From: Diatrype stigma | Taxonomy: Eukaryota; Ascomycota; Sordariomycetes; Xylariales; Diatrypaceae | Assembly: GCA_022225965.2 (NCBI GenBank) | Contig: JAKJXP020000168.1 | Location: 1 to 61,783, forward strand | DNA length: 61,783 nt | Reading direction: 5' to 3' | In this document: positions 10,476 to 23,337 of the stretch, one piece after another | How the letters are laid out: every line of letters starts with the position of its first letter | Position numbering within the stretch: position 1 is the first letter of the stretch | Translations under genes and position numbers: made by a program | The notes under the pieces: model-generated | What the model saw: only the letters and a program-made list of their open reading frames with translations | Database searches by the model: none | Told to the model about the DNA's origin: nothing

Positions 10476-12634
10476 TCCTCCTAACGCGGTCATGAGCGTC
10501 TGCGGTGGTTTGCTTTCCATCACAGGGAGAGACTCCTGAGTCTTCGGAGTTATGTTTAAGGGGAAAAAAATTCAGGGGGGCGTGGATATGGAGGAGCAGG
10601 ACAACGCTTCGGGTGTGTTTTCGCGGGCTTTTCACGACTTGGTTGCCTTTCACGGTCATTATCTTGATGTTATGAACGAAACTAATGGATGATTTCAACC
10701 TGAGCGATGGATTACACTCACTTTGGAGGCACTAGGCATCTGGTTTATGTTACGGTGCGGACAGGAATAGGGGTCCAAACAGACTAATCTCTTAATAGTA
10801 ATTCTAATAGTCGTTCGTTACATCATTGATCATTGTCTACCTCGCCTGTTAATGTTAGTGATACGTTAGAGAAGTAACCCTGTTTATAGCACGCGATTCA
10901 TCAATTCGCAAAAAAGGCAAGAGCAAATCACCAATATCGTGAGCTATATGTCTTTTTCTCTCCAGCCTATCCAACAACAACTACCACTACATGCTAAGCC
11001 TGCAACTCCACTCGCCTGCTTTATACATCCGTCTCCAACCCAGTCCAGTTACAGTCCACAGCCTGTAATTCGAAACAACAATAGCCCCAGTTTCCCGAGG
11101 CAAACAAAAGAGATGTCTCAGCATCTATATCAAATACTATCTAGTCACTAGTCAGGCACAGCCGAGGGGGGCTCGTTGACTTTTTGGCCCAATCAATCGA
11201 GAGACTCCCTAAATCTTATCCTCTGATGCTGCGTGATGTTTAGTCCTGGCAGACTTTTGGGATATTCCAGAAGCAAGTAGCCGTAGTATTCTCCCAATGA
11301 AAGGACACTGCAAAGCTGGGAGCATGGACAAGTAAGACATGTAGACGATCAGGTATTCTCTGTTTTCTGCTGTAATACAGACAGCCGAGGGTAAGCACAT
11401 TTACTCAACAAGCTTGATGGCTTGGCATCACGGAGGGAGCTCCCTGGGGAAGGAAAGGAAGGAAAGAAGCTTTGCGAAGGAAGGAGGTCGATCACACCTT
11501 TATATAGGTGGATTAGCCCCACAAGGCCCTCACTTCTGACCTGCAACAACTGGATGAAAAACGGCGTGTTTTACTTAGTAAAGAGTGATCATACTATAGA
11601 AATACATGGCTGAGTATCAGTTCGACTACTAGTCATGTTACCCCTTTATACCCCTTTTATGAGACATGTCATATTCCTTGGTGTCTAGGGGGGAAAGGGG
11701 GGTGGTGTGGGGTCGTGAAAGGAGCCAGAGTTTGAGAGTTTGTTCATCCAACCAAGCAACGATTCCGACACAGAGTTGGAAGTTTGGCGTCTGCTGGCAG
11801 GTATGACAGAGTTAAAGCTATAAAAGGATGTCCCACGACTGAGGTTTACATTGATAGTGTTAAAGCAGTGAGATTTCTTTCCGGTGACTCGGAAGTATAT
11901 TCAGCCTCCCTTTCCAGAGTTTTCCGATTGCTCTCCTATGTTTCTATATATGGAAAAATCAAGAAGCTAATGAGTAAATCGGTGTGCAACTCATTGCGTC
12001 GAGAGGGTATGAACCTCTGTCTCGACAGGAGGTGTGAATGCAGACAGCCCGAACAGCCCTAGGTGGACAGTCCTACTTGTTTACCGACAGACCATGGGTC
12101 GACCTGAGATTTTATTATCATGTAGTCACCCTCTCATTCCATTTCCTAGTTCCCATTAGAACATTAAGAGCTTTGCTAGATTTCTAATGTCCTCTTTTGC
12201 AAATCCTGCGTCAATCCATTTATACTGCTGCCACCACCAACACTACCATCCCCACCTTGCCGCTACTGCCGCCACCAATCCACCATGAAGGATCCGAATA
12301 ATGTCGTCGAGAAGCTTAAAGCAGCTGTTACCACCATAAGGGTAGTGACTACACTCAGGCGGCATTACTAGGGGTAGCAGCTATAAAAGTAGACTGTTGC
12401 AAATCTAGCAGACATCAATAATATACAAGGGTTGGGAAAGGGGGGATAAGGCTTCGCTTTATAATAGTATTCACCTAGTTACTTGTAAGAACTGGCACTA
12501 TAAACTTGGCTTGTCGATCTAGGAATTGCAACGTCACACAGCATCGCCCAAGAGGCGCAAGGCGGGTTCTTCCAGACCTATGAATCCTTTAGCCGTCAAA
12601 TCTCGACGCTTTAGGTAAGTGATATAGCAGCTGA
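10476..12634. other. Intergenic, about 2.2 kb, no recognisable gene
   Basis: Only short unrelated ORFs are seen. A hairpin-capable stretch near 12000-12028 (arms GTCGAGA/TCTCGAC) is present, but nothing identifies it as an RNA gene. Confidence 0.4.
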
Positions 12635-13926
12635 GTTGAGCAACACGACGGCCGCCTCTCCAACGAGACGTCCATCTTGCTTGATACCACCCGGAAACAA
12701 GCCGTGTACATCGTCATCAACAACGAAGGTGACCAGTGTCCCGCGGGGATGGTACAGCACGACCAGCTCCTACATGCCCTACAAGCACGATCCGATCTCC
12801 TCTTATGTAGAGTACGGCAAGACGAAGTCTTACCTTGGCGGGGTCGCGTTCTGGCCAACAAAGACGGGCATTGGTGGCGATCTCGATTGCTACTCCGCTG
12901 ATGCCAAACTGAAGGTCCGACAAAGTGCCCCCTCAACCGCAGACACGACGGTACTGTGGCGCCACCGGTATGCCACCTGCTCGGAAAAGCACACCAGCTG
13001 CCTGGAGCCTTCCGTGACCATATACCTACCGAAAACCTATCGTAATGCGCTTCTTGGCAAGGAGGCAACTCAGCTTCGCCAAATTCCAGGTGTACTGGGA
13101 GTACCCCGAACTCATCGCTTCCGAGCAGTCTCTCACAGGCGTTCCCAAGGAGCTATGGGACCTCGCGTTCTGCAAACAAGCTCGATCGGTCACGGCCAAG
13201 CCTTACTTCAACTTCAAGGGGAAAAGGAGATGTGCCAGACCCGGCGGATCTCTACTCGTCCTGCGGGCTCACCAAGCCATCGGACAAGCTGATCGCCACA
13301 GCGGGCGTCGCGGGCGAGCTGCGGGATATCACGAAGGATGTGTACCTGGCCGGGCTGTGGGAAAAAGACCTCGTATCGCAGCTGTGCTGGACTTATGATG
13401 TCGGCGCCCGACGCGTGGTCGATCGCTCGACGACCCAAGGTCAGGTCGCATTGTTCCTATCTGATCCTGGGCGAACCTGGACGGGCCAGTGGTGTCCGAT
13501 CCCTAATATCTGGATATAGGTAGAACAATCATCCCTTGGATGGAAGGTCTCGAGACGATGGACTCGATAGAACGGAATCGATTACTTAGCCTCACCTCAC
13601 TTCGGCTTACCCTGGGAGGGATTGCTATACGGGCTCAGGTTGTGCTAAATGGCGGTCTGGCCGAGACCAGTCTGTATCCTAGGAGACACCAAATGTTGTT
13701 CACTGGTAAGAATGAGGCAGATGAAGAAGACCCCTTTGTATCGGGTAGCGATTCAATCGAGATCTTTTGGGACAAGAACATGTCTTCCCCCAACGTCAAT
13801 ATAGCACGACGGCCTGATTTCCAACAAGAGCGGGCTTCGGATCTTCTCTTTGTATTTGTATACATCAAGGACCGCTGGGGTGGGATACAAATACATGGCC
13901 TGGTGTTAAGAAATATCCTCGGCTGA
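12635..13926 (+). pseudogene. Decayed HET-domain (heterokaryon incompatibility) gene
   Basis: Pieces of one HET-type protein lie in order in changing frames. Near 12930-13045 is a segment like the pre-core region (T-x8-W-R-H-R-Y-A-T-C-S-E-K-H-T-S-C, then Y-L-P-K-T). At 13045-13215 is the post-core region (L-A-R-R-Q-L-S-F-A-K-F-Q-V-Y-W-E-Y-P-E-L, then A-S-E). At 13232-13470 comes Y-S-S-C-G-L-T-K-P-S-D-K-L-I-A, then Y-L-A-G-L-W-E-K-D-L-V-S-Q-L-C-W. At 13540-13926 is a C-terminal part ending H-G-L-V-L. The frame changes at about 13045, 13220 and 13520, with no intron signals that would join the pieces. The stretch expected between the first two pieces, which carries the HET core (the LSYcWG and WIDslCI type motifs), is missing. 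HET genes control non-self recognition between hyphae; this copy cannot encode a working one. Identification rests on motif order only. Confidence 0.65.
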
Positions 13927-16900
13927 CCATGATACTTATGTAAAGATGGGCGCGTGGAAGTCCGACTCGATTGTAATGATATCTTGGCATTCATAGCTCA
14001 CAGGCTTGGCTTAAAGTCTATCGAATCTCTAGGAGGCAGACGGATAGACTTGAACGAGCCGAGGCTAGCTGATGTGATCCATACTATTACTATCATATAA
14101 GCTTGGTTGCCCGTTTCCTAAACCACGAACCCCATGAATTTCTATGGATATGATACTCCTGCCTGTAGTTACGTGATACAGCTATTCTGACATGTTGATG
14201 TCGATGACTGGAGGGCACTTCGACTACCTCTTCTGCTAGTATGATGAGCAGCGTGCACAACTCGCAACAGAAGACGGAACAGGTGGCCGCCCAGAAACAA
14301 ACGTGTTCATGCTTCACGGGGAGCTGCCGAAGCTGGGGTGCGGAGAGATGCTGGTGTGGTCACGGATAGTGGCCGCTGGGTGACCTTGGCCACGACCCCC
14401 TCCCTCCCGTTTGCAGCCTTATTTCCAGGACGTAAGTCTGACAGTGACGGCAGGCTGCGGTTCTTAAACCAGGGCATTGGTTGCATTGCAACTGTACTTC
14501 CCATCAACTAGCCGGTGATCTGGAGAATCTGCCACGCCTTTGTGGTGATCACACATCGGGGTAGATCATGTATGCCCTGCATTGATCGAAAGAGAGAGGA
14601 GAGGAAAGGGGCACAGGAGGGGACTTGAAGCCTAGTTACTGGCTGGAATTCATATGAGATGTTACAAGTGCACCATGCTCTCTGATGCGCCGCACCCCAG
14701 TGGATAGCAGAGATTATATACATACCTAGTACTTCAGGATATGTGTACGGTGACCAATGTCCGAAAGATATGGCCCCTCACACGCCCAAAGTGATAACAT
14801 GTATGTTAGCTCCCGGTTTTCTATATACTGCTAGAAAGCATTGACGTGGACCACTAGGGCTATATATACTTGAAACGCACATGCATCAGCATCCAAAAGG
14901 CTCCAGGGCTGGCTCGCTGCGGGGCTGGCATTTGTCAACCGCTGCCAACAAGCGCGTGAGGCTGTCTATATCTGGCAGTACGTATAGACCAACGCTGGCT
15001 GAAGCGATGGTGCCAGTGAGGGCTTTTCGGGAAGCCATCATATCACAGTGTTGACCCTTCGGACTGATCGGTGCCCGCTGTATTTGTGGCAAGGTATGGG
15101 CAGACAGGTAGATCACGCTCACCGATCCAAGCCTGCTGGGTTTTGCCTGCTGGGTTTTGCCCGTGACCTCAGAAGAAAGTAGAGAACCTGAACCTACGAG
15201 TAGAGAATAGTTTTTTGTAGCCACATGCCCAGAGCAGGGTGATGGTTCTGGACAGAAATGGACGATGCATCTTCATCATGTATGATGCAAGCGATGACCA
15301 GAATCACGAGGATCCCTCGGGACTAGGTAGACGACTAGGCAGATTTGGGAGACTTCAGATGCACTAATCGGCACTACGCAGCTAGGCCGTTTCGGCTAAG
15401 TATTGGTACTTCGATCGTTGGTACTTGCCGCTTTCCCCTCATCCACTTCTCGATCATCGTCAGGTCAGAGGTTCAATGTTGCGTTATCCTGACCACCAAC
15501 GCCTGGTAACAGCCGTGGCGGCGCGAGGGGCCATCCAATACGACGAAGACTCGGCTATAGGGGCCTGGAAAGAAGTAGATAGGAAAGGGCAGGTGGTAGT
15601 GTGACGATAGTAGGGTTCCGCAAACCTCTCCTGGACAAACAGACGCGATGGAGGGATTAGATACCTATAGGTAGGTACCGTAGCACAATGTGAAATGCGG
15701 AGCAGTGGACACGCCTAGTAAACTGCAGCCGAGCAGCAATTGCCTCAAGAGCGCCAACGGAGCCAATTGCCAATCGAGCATGCGAATTTCCATAGTTAGT
15801 ACCTATGTTTTGGTGTAATCCAACCAACTACCTACATAAGTCCAGTCCAAACGAGATCTCGCAGGATCGGGAAGCCGAACCGTGAGAGCCTGTCGTGCCT
15901 GCAGCATTTTGTGTCTTGCCGCTTGCCCTGCGCGCGATCCCTTCAAGATTCTTATTTGGAAATGGCGAATGGCGAATGGCGAATGGGGTTCAAGAAGCAG
16001 GCTGAGGTGAGATCCCTGATGATCCGCAGCAAGCTTGTCATAATACGTTCGAAATAAGCAAAGCGGTGCTTGCCTGGCCCCATTCGGCGTCTTACAAGTT
16101 GTCGGCCCTAGCCTGCACTACGCATGCAGTAAAAGATCTGTCCAGGCGGTTGGGTTTCCTCCCTGATAGGGGCGATTCTGCGTTTTCAAGGACTGAAATG
16201 GAGCCAGAGCCCTTCCCGGGGGTGTTTAGGCTGTACTCGTACCATATGACAGCCCGTGCACTCACCCAAATCTGTGGGCATAACTACCTTATGTACCTAC
16301 ATACATACATACATATGTACCTAGGTATGCACGCACAACCAGTGCCTACCTACCGTTTGGTACCTACGTATCCACGGAGCGGCACTGTAGTGTCGTCATT
16401 ATGGCTTACTACCTGCAGCCCGTAACGCCAGTTCTTGCATGTAGAAGGCGGGAAGGCTACGGTACCAATGACGGTTGGCTGTACTGTATGCACACGAGGC
16501 CATGTCCACTTGCCATGCCAGCATGCCCGCTTTTGATTACTTCCACGATTTGCACAACAAGAACATCCCCTGTGAGCACCCCCTGTAGCTTAAAGGGAAA
16601 CGGGGTGATGACGGCACAGTTGGGCTGAGCGAAAAGAATACGAGTGGGTTTGTTCCAAATAGGCATCCCAATTGCCCAATCGACCGACATCCAATATACA
16701 TAGGTACCTAGGTAACATGCTAATAGGCGCGTGTATGCAAGTGAATCTATTCGGACAGTCGGCCTGTTGAAGGAAGGTGGACTGATAGGTACCCAAGGTA
16801 CGACTCTTTTTTATGCACGCACTGCTGATCTAATGCAGGTACTGACTGGCTCTATTGATTCTAGCCTCGACAGTTGATTGTCATGAGTGGTAAGCCTGAT

Positions 16901-19041
16901 GCCATATATTCCGCGAAGTGTGTACATGTAATCTAGAGCACTGGGTATAGGATAGGCTGAATGCAACCTTGAAATGCTGCATTGAAAACCTTGAATTCAA
17001 CCTGGAAGCAACAAGGAGCAGGAACATGTACGTAAATGGATTGGATGACAAGGATGAATGGAAAAATGGGGGCGCATCCGATTGAACCAGGCTGGTCCAA
17101 ACTGTTTAGCGCCAGGTCTTCACCCATTTCGGGTGTCCGAATCGATGGATCAACAACACCCTGCAGGAGACAGGGAGACTGCAGGCGCGGAGGAACCTTG
17201 GGAATACCTGCAGTACCTAGATAGGTAGTTAATGGGTCTGCCTATTGAAAGCTGATTCAATGTTGTTAGATTGTTCTTACGCGTTTCTTGAATTGCAAGC
17301 TTAAATACTGTAGGTACATGCTAGATCGTGCCATATGCCCCCGGTTGATATAGTCATTTTTCAGCGTTTTAAGCTTTGCAATCGCTGGATTCCTACATGC
17401 ACGTAACGTAAATATTGAGCGCTCTCCAACTTCCACCTCGCCTTGCATGTGTTGATTGGAAGAACCTGGAAGCACGAAGTATAGCTACATCGCGCTGGTC
17501 TGGCAATCCTTGCACAAAACCCCTACTACGTAGTACTAAGCGGGAGGGTACCTGGACAGTCTGGTATCTTTTTTTGGCTATGGGGGCTTTTGGGGGGTAT
17601 GGCTGGAGCAGGCTGCCCAGATGGACCAATGAGATAGCCATGTTCCCTACCACATACTCGGCTATCCGCATACTGTAGGTGGTAGCAGCTTGCCTGCCTC
17701 CTGCTTGCACAGCATAAGTCCGGGGTCGGCGGCAGGCCTCATGCCTAATGGCTGACCTAACCTATTGTAGTACTAGGTACCTCATAATGTGCTCACGCAT
17801 GCCATTTCCTCGCATGCGATGTCCTCGCACTTTTTCACTTGCTGACTTGCTTTAATTGGTGCAGGTGAGCCTGGGTTCTCCGCAGCACATGGGAGAATTG
17901 GGAACTCAGAACTGTAAAAGGCCGCGGCTGCTTCCTCAGGGATCTCGCCCAGCAGCGCCCAGGTGGTTATCAGTGCATGTACTTGGTACAGCATGTACCT
18001 ACATACCTAGGTAGGTAGTTTAACTGGCTGTATGTACTCTTGCCTAGCGGCCCGGTCAGCGCAGCGGTTCATTGGCGGTTCATTGAAACCTTCGAACTCA
18101 TCGATCCAAACGTTCCACTCTGCAACTGAGTCCAGCCCAATCTCTTCTTATCTCTACTACCACGCCTGCACGCCTCTCGCTTCTCTCTAGTTATTGAATG
18201 AACATTCGTGATATCGTACCTACGATCATCTACTGTCCTACTCCTACTAATTCCTGACCGGCCCGTCTTCACTCTTCTTCACTTCATTTTGCAACGCCTC
18301 TCGTGCGCGACGTTCCCCCGTTCCCCATTCCCCATTCCCCATTTCCCGTTTCCTCTTTCCCGTTTCCTCCTATATCCCCTTTTAATCCCAAGGGCCACCC
18401 ACTCGTCTGACGACCAATCAATCAACTAACTAATTGACTTCGCCTTCATTCCTTTCGCCGTCCATATTCGTAATTCGATTTGCCAGGAACATGCTTTGCA
18501 CGTAACCAGCTCGCTTCATCGCGGCTGTCGGTGCTCAGTTGCTTTTTGCTTACCCGTGAGAGCAATCGACTCTTATCGCCGTCACGCCCACGTCCGCATC
18601 CGCGACCTTGTCTTGGGTGTCACAACGGGAGGTCTCAGGTCGCACAGGGTTCTAACATCGTTACCATCGCCATTGCCGCTCTGGACGATAGGACCATCTC
18701 TCCCTAGCTAGATGAACCCTAATTCAACCTTCGGCTATCTACATACACTCCCTTGAAGGAAACTTTCCTACTCTGGTACTCTAGTCGAAACCTTTCTGAA
18801 CTATCTCCGTCGTTTGGCTTAAAAAGTTACTGGCGCGCTGCCATATCTCGGACCTGTTGGTCCACCAGTCGTCAAGCTGGATTCGTAAGTTTGACTTGTT
18901 CTGTTCTGTCGCTGCCATATGAAATCTATCTTCGTGTCTATATCTCTATTTATATACTCTTTCGCCATACTACTCGAATGCCTTCGCAGATACCCCTTTA
19001 TTATATGACCATCCCATCCATGACCTTCCATCGCCGCTAAC
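13927..19041. other. Intergenic, about 5.1 kb, gene-poor, upstream of SEC2
   Basis: No coding region recognised. It holds GGCGAAT repeats near 15963-15985, several TAGG/CCTA palindromic tracts (for example 16319-16326, 16700-16712, 17998-18020) and a pyrimidine-rich C/T tract near 18316-18372, typical of promoters of expressed fungal genes. A GTAAGT at 18885-18890 followed by several possible acceptors (18988, 19051, 19083) may mark a 5' UTR intron of the SEC2 gene. Confidence 0.45.
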
Positions 19042-21198
19042 ATGGCCATCTTCAGCTTCATTCACGTTGCTGCCTGGTCGCAGCATCGGAATCCGAGTCC
19101 ATCTCCACGCCAATCCTTTGGTCATCTGCGCTCGCTTTCGAGTATCTCTCCGTCCACCATTTCGAACCGGTCGAGATCTCCCGCCTCGAAATCAATCTCT
19201 ACTAATGCGTCGGATATGGCAATCTCGTTAGACCCGGATACACTGAGAGCTCAGCCGCATAAACGCATGCCATCATCAACATCCGTGTTGGAAGATCAAG
19301 AACACAGTACGATCCCGGACCCAAGAAAACGAGCGCTGAGCTCGGCAAATGGTGGCGGCGCGACCACACCCACACATCACCCCGACCTCGATCACGAAGT
19401 AGCAGCGCTCAGCACCAAACTGATCAACGCCTTGAACCATCAAACCACCCTCGACGATACGCTCTCTGCGACGAGGCAAGACCTGGAAGCTTCACACGAG
19501 CGGATTGCAGAATTAGAAGCCTTAGTCGCGCGACAACAGGAAACTCTAGCTGGGGATGTTTGGGTCAAGCGTTCAAGCGTCGAGGGAGAAAAGCACAAGC
19601 TTCTTTTGCGGATTGCCGATGAGAAAAAGCAGCGTGCTGACGTAGAGAAGGAAAAGAAAAAAATCGAACAGGAACTAGAGACCCTCACTGTATCGCTGTT
19701 CGAGGAGGCTAACAGGATGGTTATTACCGCCAAGGAGGAAGCCAAGAAGGAGGAGGAAGCCCTACTCCGCAAGAACGAGCAGCTCAAAGCACAACTGGTC
19801 GACACGGAAGGCCTTCTAAAATCCCAACAAGAGCAACTAGCTGAGCTGAAGAACGTGATGGAGCAGATGACAGTGGAGCGGGATTCTCATATTGGCACTG
19901 CACCTTCATCACCGGGGCTCATCAGTAAATACGACTGCAAAGATGACGATATTCAGACCTCCGATGGCGTCTCCCAATACGGTCATGCCGAGCCTTACTC
20001 GCCGACGTATCCTACGAGCTTTACCCATCTCTTGCAGCCTGTTCTCAGGACTGACATCTCTTCCTATGACGACTTCATGGCCCTCGCCAAGACGTCCAAG
20101 AGGTTGTCAACGAGTCGGGCTTCCTCGGGCTCCTATGGTGGACTCAGCCCTCTACTCGGGTTCACTAGCAGTGGGTCGGGCCCAGCCCCGTCTAACGCGT
20201 CTACGACCTCCGTCTCGACTGGCGGAACGCCTGCATCGAACAACGTATCGCCTCAGACACCGAACACGCCTGCTTCAGCCCTTAGTTCGGGATCGTCTGC
20301 ACCTTCAACGCCGTTGCCGCCGTTAAAGGAAGCCAGATTCTACAAGAGGGTTTTAGCTGAAGATGTTGAACCAACACTGCGGCTTGATACAGCCCCGGGC
20401 CTTTCCTGGCTGGCCCGCCGATCTGTGCTTAGTGCAATGACGGAGGGTACCTTAGTGGTGGAACCAGTACCTACCAGCAGCCCGTTTCCGACCATCAGCA
20501 AACCGCAGTTCTATCCATGCTCGCTTTGCGGTGAGTCGCGGAAGGACCCATCACACTTGCGCAATCATCGTTTCCGTACGAGCGAATCAGACTCTGCTCA
20601 GAGATACCCGCTTTGCAACTACTGTTTGAGTCGTGTACGGTCGACGTGCGACTTCCTTGGATTCCTGCGTATGGTCAAAGATGGTCACTGGCGCGCTGAT
20701 GATGCTGACGCGGAACGTGCTGCTTGGGAAGAGAGCGTAAAGCTCAGAGAGCAAATGTTTTGGAGCCGCATCGGGGGCGGCGTAGTCCCGGCCTTTCATG
20801 GTCATGCGCAACTAGAGAAAAGCGGCCATGATAGCCAAGAGGCTAGCAGACTCTCCGCGGATAATATGAAGATGGTCGAGTCTCGGAAGCCTTCTCTGAG
20901 TATAAACGAAATCATATTTGCCAATGACGAAGGCAGCCACGATGGGGCTCAGGTGATAGAGGTGTCTCACCAGGATGTCATCGATAGTGCACCATCAGCA
21001 GAAGCTACCGAAGATGCGGCAAGCGAGGCGACAAGCGAGGCAACAAGCGAAGCGAGGAGCGAGGCGAGGAGCGAGACGAGGAGCGAGGCGAGAAGCGAGG
21101 CGAGAAGCTCGATACATTCCCTCGAGGGATCGAGGCCTCGATCAGAAAGTGATTTAGCAGCTGGGCTCTCCATTACGATTCCCGGAGCGTTCGAATAG
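19042..21198 (+). CDS. SEC2: Sec2-type Rab GTPase exchange factor (718 aa)
   Basis: Sec2/Rabin8 proteins activate the secretory Rab (Sec4) on post-Golgi vesicles so that they can reach the exocyst at the growing tip. The protein has a Ser-rich N-terminus (1-115), a long coiled coil (about 118-275) and, inside it, S-L-F-E-E-A-N-R-M-V at 218-227, the hallmark of the Sec2p GEF domain where the two helices grip the Rab. A Ser/Thr/Pro-rich linker follows. Near 485-600 is a conserved C-terminal block with two C-x2-C pairs (P-C-S-L-C-G and L-C-N-Y-C), possibly binding zinc. The tail carries Ser-Glu-Ala/Arg repeats (about 660-690) from a 12-nt DNA repeat. Single exon. The start is the first ATG of the open frame; an in-frame ATG at 19216 or an upstream exon (GTAAGT at 18885) are alternatives, so the first about 60 residues are less sure. 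Confidence 0.85.
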   Translation: MAIFSFIHVAAWSQHRNPSPSPRQSFGHLRSLSSISPSTISNRSRSPASKSISTNASDMAISLDPDTLRAQPHKRMPSSTSVLEDQEHSTIPDPRKRALSSANGGGATTPTHHPDLDHEVAALSTKLINALNHQTTLDDTLSATRQDLEASHERIAELEALVARQQETLAGDVWVKRSSVEGEKHKLLLRIADEKKQRADVEKEKKKIEQELETLTVSLFEEANRMVITAKEEAKKEEEALLRKNEQLKAQLVDTEGLLKSQQEQLAELKNVMEQMTVERDSHIGTAPSSPGLISKYDCKDDDIQTSDGVSQYGHAEPYSPTYPTSFTHLLQPVLRTDISSYDDFMALAKTSKRLSTSRASSGSYGGLSPLLGFTSSGSGPAPSNASTTSVSTGGTPASNNVSPQTPNTPASALSSGSSAPSTPLPPLKEARFYKRVLAEDVEPTLRLDTAPGLSWLARRSVLSAMTEGTLVVEPVPTSSPFPTISKPQFYPCSLCGESRKDPSHLRNHRFRTSESDSAQRYPLCNYCLSRVRSTCDFLGFLRMVKDGHWRADDADAERAAWEESVKLREQMFWSRIGGGVVPAFHGHAQLEKSGHDSQEASRLSADNMKMVESRKPSLSINEIIFANDEGSHDGAQVIEVSHQDVIDSAPSAEATEDAASEATSEATSEARSEARSETRSEARSEARSSIHSLEGSRPRSESDLAAGLSITIPGAFE
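21024..21108 (+). repeat. 12-nt coding repeat in the SEC2 tail
   Basis: Tandem GCGAGG/ACAAGC-GAG type units encode Ser-Glu-Ala-Thr and then Ser-Glu-Ala-Arg near the C-terminus of the Sec2-type protein. Confidence 0.8.
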
Positions 21199-23337
21199 GC
21201 TGATGGGAATTTATTATTCAACTAATGATCATGAAGTTGATGGCCTTTGATGCGTAATAGCGAAAGTATCCTTTTTTCTTTTCGCTCTGCACCACATTCG
21301 CTCGCGCATATTACCTATCATGGAGTCTCAACATCACACTGTACTATTATATACATACAAAATTTTGGTGCGCTCGGGGGGCACCATGGGAAGTCGTCCT
21401 CGGAGACATTTGGAGCATCGGGAGACGGGGCGTTTGTGTATGGCAAGGGAACACGTCCTTGCCATTTGAGAGCATGCATCTTCAAAGACGTATCTGGGAG
21501 CATTGATGGCCGGGAACGGACTTTGGATCGGGCGAGCATCTATTGGTTTTGGAATGGCACAGGAGGGGAGGGGTGGGTGGATAGAACGGGAATATCAGTA
21601 CACGGTACGAAAAGCAAGCAAGCGGTCTCCGTGCTGTGTCGAGGCCGGTAATTAGGGGGCCTCCCAAGAGGATTTGTTTGGGGTGCCGTGATAGGCACGG
21701 CGTGCATTTTTACCAATGAGAGTTGACACGTTCGCGTGTGATAATTCATACAATAATCCAGTGCTCGCTCGCTCACTCTGTTCTGTTATCCATCCATCCA
21801 TCTCGGCCGATATCTCGTGATTTCTGTGATGACATTGTAACTCCTGGATGTTTGGCTGCTTTGGTATCCACCCATTAAGGGACTGATATAATATCCAAAG
21901 CGAATTACAAATCCCATGTGACGGCCAAATATGACACATTCGTCTCCGAGCTTATTCGTTGTATTCGGTACGGAAACAACCCCTTTTGACATCCCCTTTT
22001 CTTTTGTAAATCCTATTAGCATCTCGATCCCTCGCCCATCCTCCAACGGGAAACGGCTGGCCTGTGCGTCCTTGGGTGTGTCTGACTGCTTGAAGCATCT
22101 AATTACTTCGAAACTGTCATGGTTGCCATGGTAGCCACTATCGTTGCTGCGGCAGTTCTGCTCCTACTGCGTGTGTCCTTGGTGTTGTTATTAGTCTGGC
22201 TAGCTGACTACCTACGTCTGTAATGGACAGAAGTGTCGTGTCTCGCTAGATAAATCAGCTGAACGGATGTGCTGATGCTTGTTGGTCTAGTAGCCATCGT
22301 GGGGTATGAAAAGTCTAGACAAAGAATGGGGATATTCAAACACACGCATAGACACATAGTTGCCCGCTTCAACTGATCAAGCAAGGCTCTGGCTTGACGA
22401 GCGGCAATCAATATCACGTCCCTACTCGGGAAAAGACCTCCAATCCATCTTGGTAACGAGTTTTTATTATTTTTGGCTAGATAACAACATTGTGCTACCA
22501 GTCAGGTAGGTTGGATGGAGTAATCCACACATACCTATCCATCGATCCAGGGGGGAGGGGAGGGCTGTCCGGGGTAGACGACGCGACTCAACTTGATCGT
22601 ACTACCACTGATCGAACCCAGTTACCGGTCGCAAGGAAAGGCTCTGGATACTAAGTCGGGACGTTGAGGCCGAGGCTCAGCTCCTCCAACACAACACAAT
22701 TGTATGTCAGAGAACCCATCACCCTCCATCGAGGTCCTCGATCCCGTGTCCCAAGAACCGAACGGCTCAGCGAACGGCTCCCGCCAGGTCTCCCATGATG
22801 TCTGTTCACTTGAATCAGACAGAAACCCCGGGATATATCGTCGCGGGCTTCATGTGTTCTCTCCACATTGGCTCCTTCACTCCAAACATCTCTTTACATG
22901 ACTTCGTGGCCCAGCCGAAGCAAGGGGCGTTACATGACGTGAATCTTCTCTAACAGGGGGGGTCGAGCATAATCTTCGTTGTGGCTTTGCAGTCAAAACC
23001 GAAGGAAAATTTTCCAGCAAAGGGCGTTACTATGGGGGTCAGGTGTTGTGTCGCTAGGGCAGGGGTATGTGATATGTGATATGTGATGTTCTGGCGCGTA
23101 TTGGATTACTAGGTGTTAGGGCAATGTATCAGGGCTCTATATACATACAAGGGGTTCTATTCAGTGAAAGGGGCGGGGCGACAAGTGAGTGCAGGGGGCA
23201 ATGATGGTGCTGAATTCTCCTCCAACTTTGCGGCAAAGCTACGACGCAAGCGTGGCTAGCTCATCGGGAGAATCGGGTGTTATGTGACGCGGTGACGATG
23301 GGCGAAGGATAGTGGCAGAAGCAAATGCCGGCGTGGT
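21199..23337. other. Intergenic between SEC2 and KAP95 (convergent ends)
   Basis: About 2.1 kb between two 3' ends. Only short ORFs without domains are seen, plus a GATATGT repeat near 23068-23088. Confidence 0.45.

Noticed and set aside
11999..12028. Hairpin GTCGAGA...TCTCGAC
   Set aside because: Single short hairpin with no promoter, family or repeat copy; not enough for an RNA gene.
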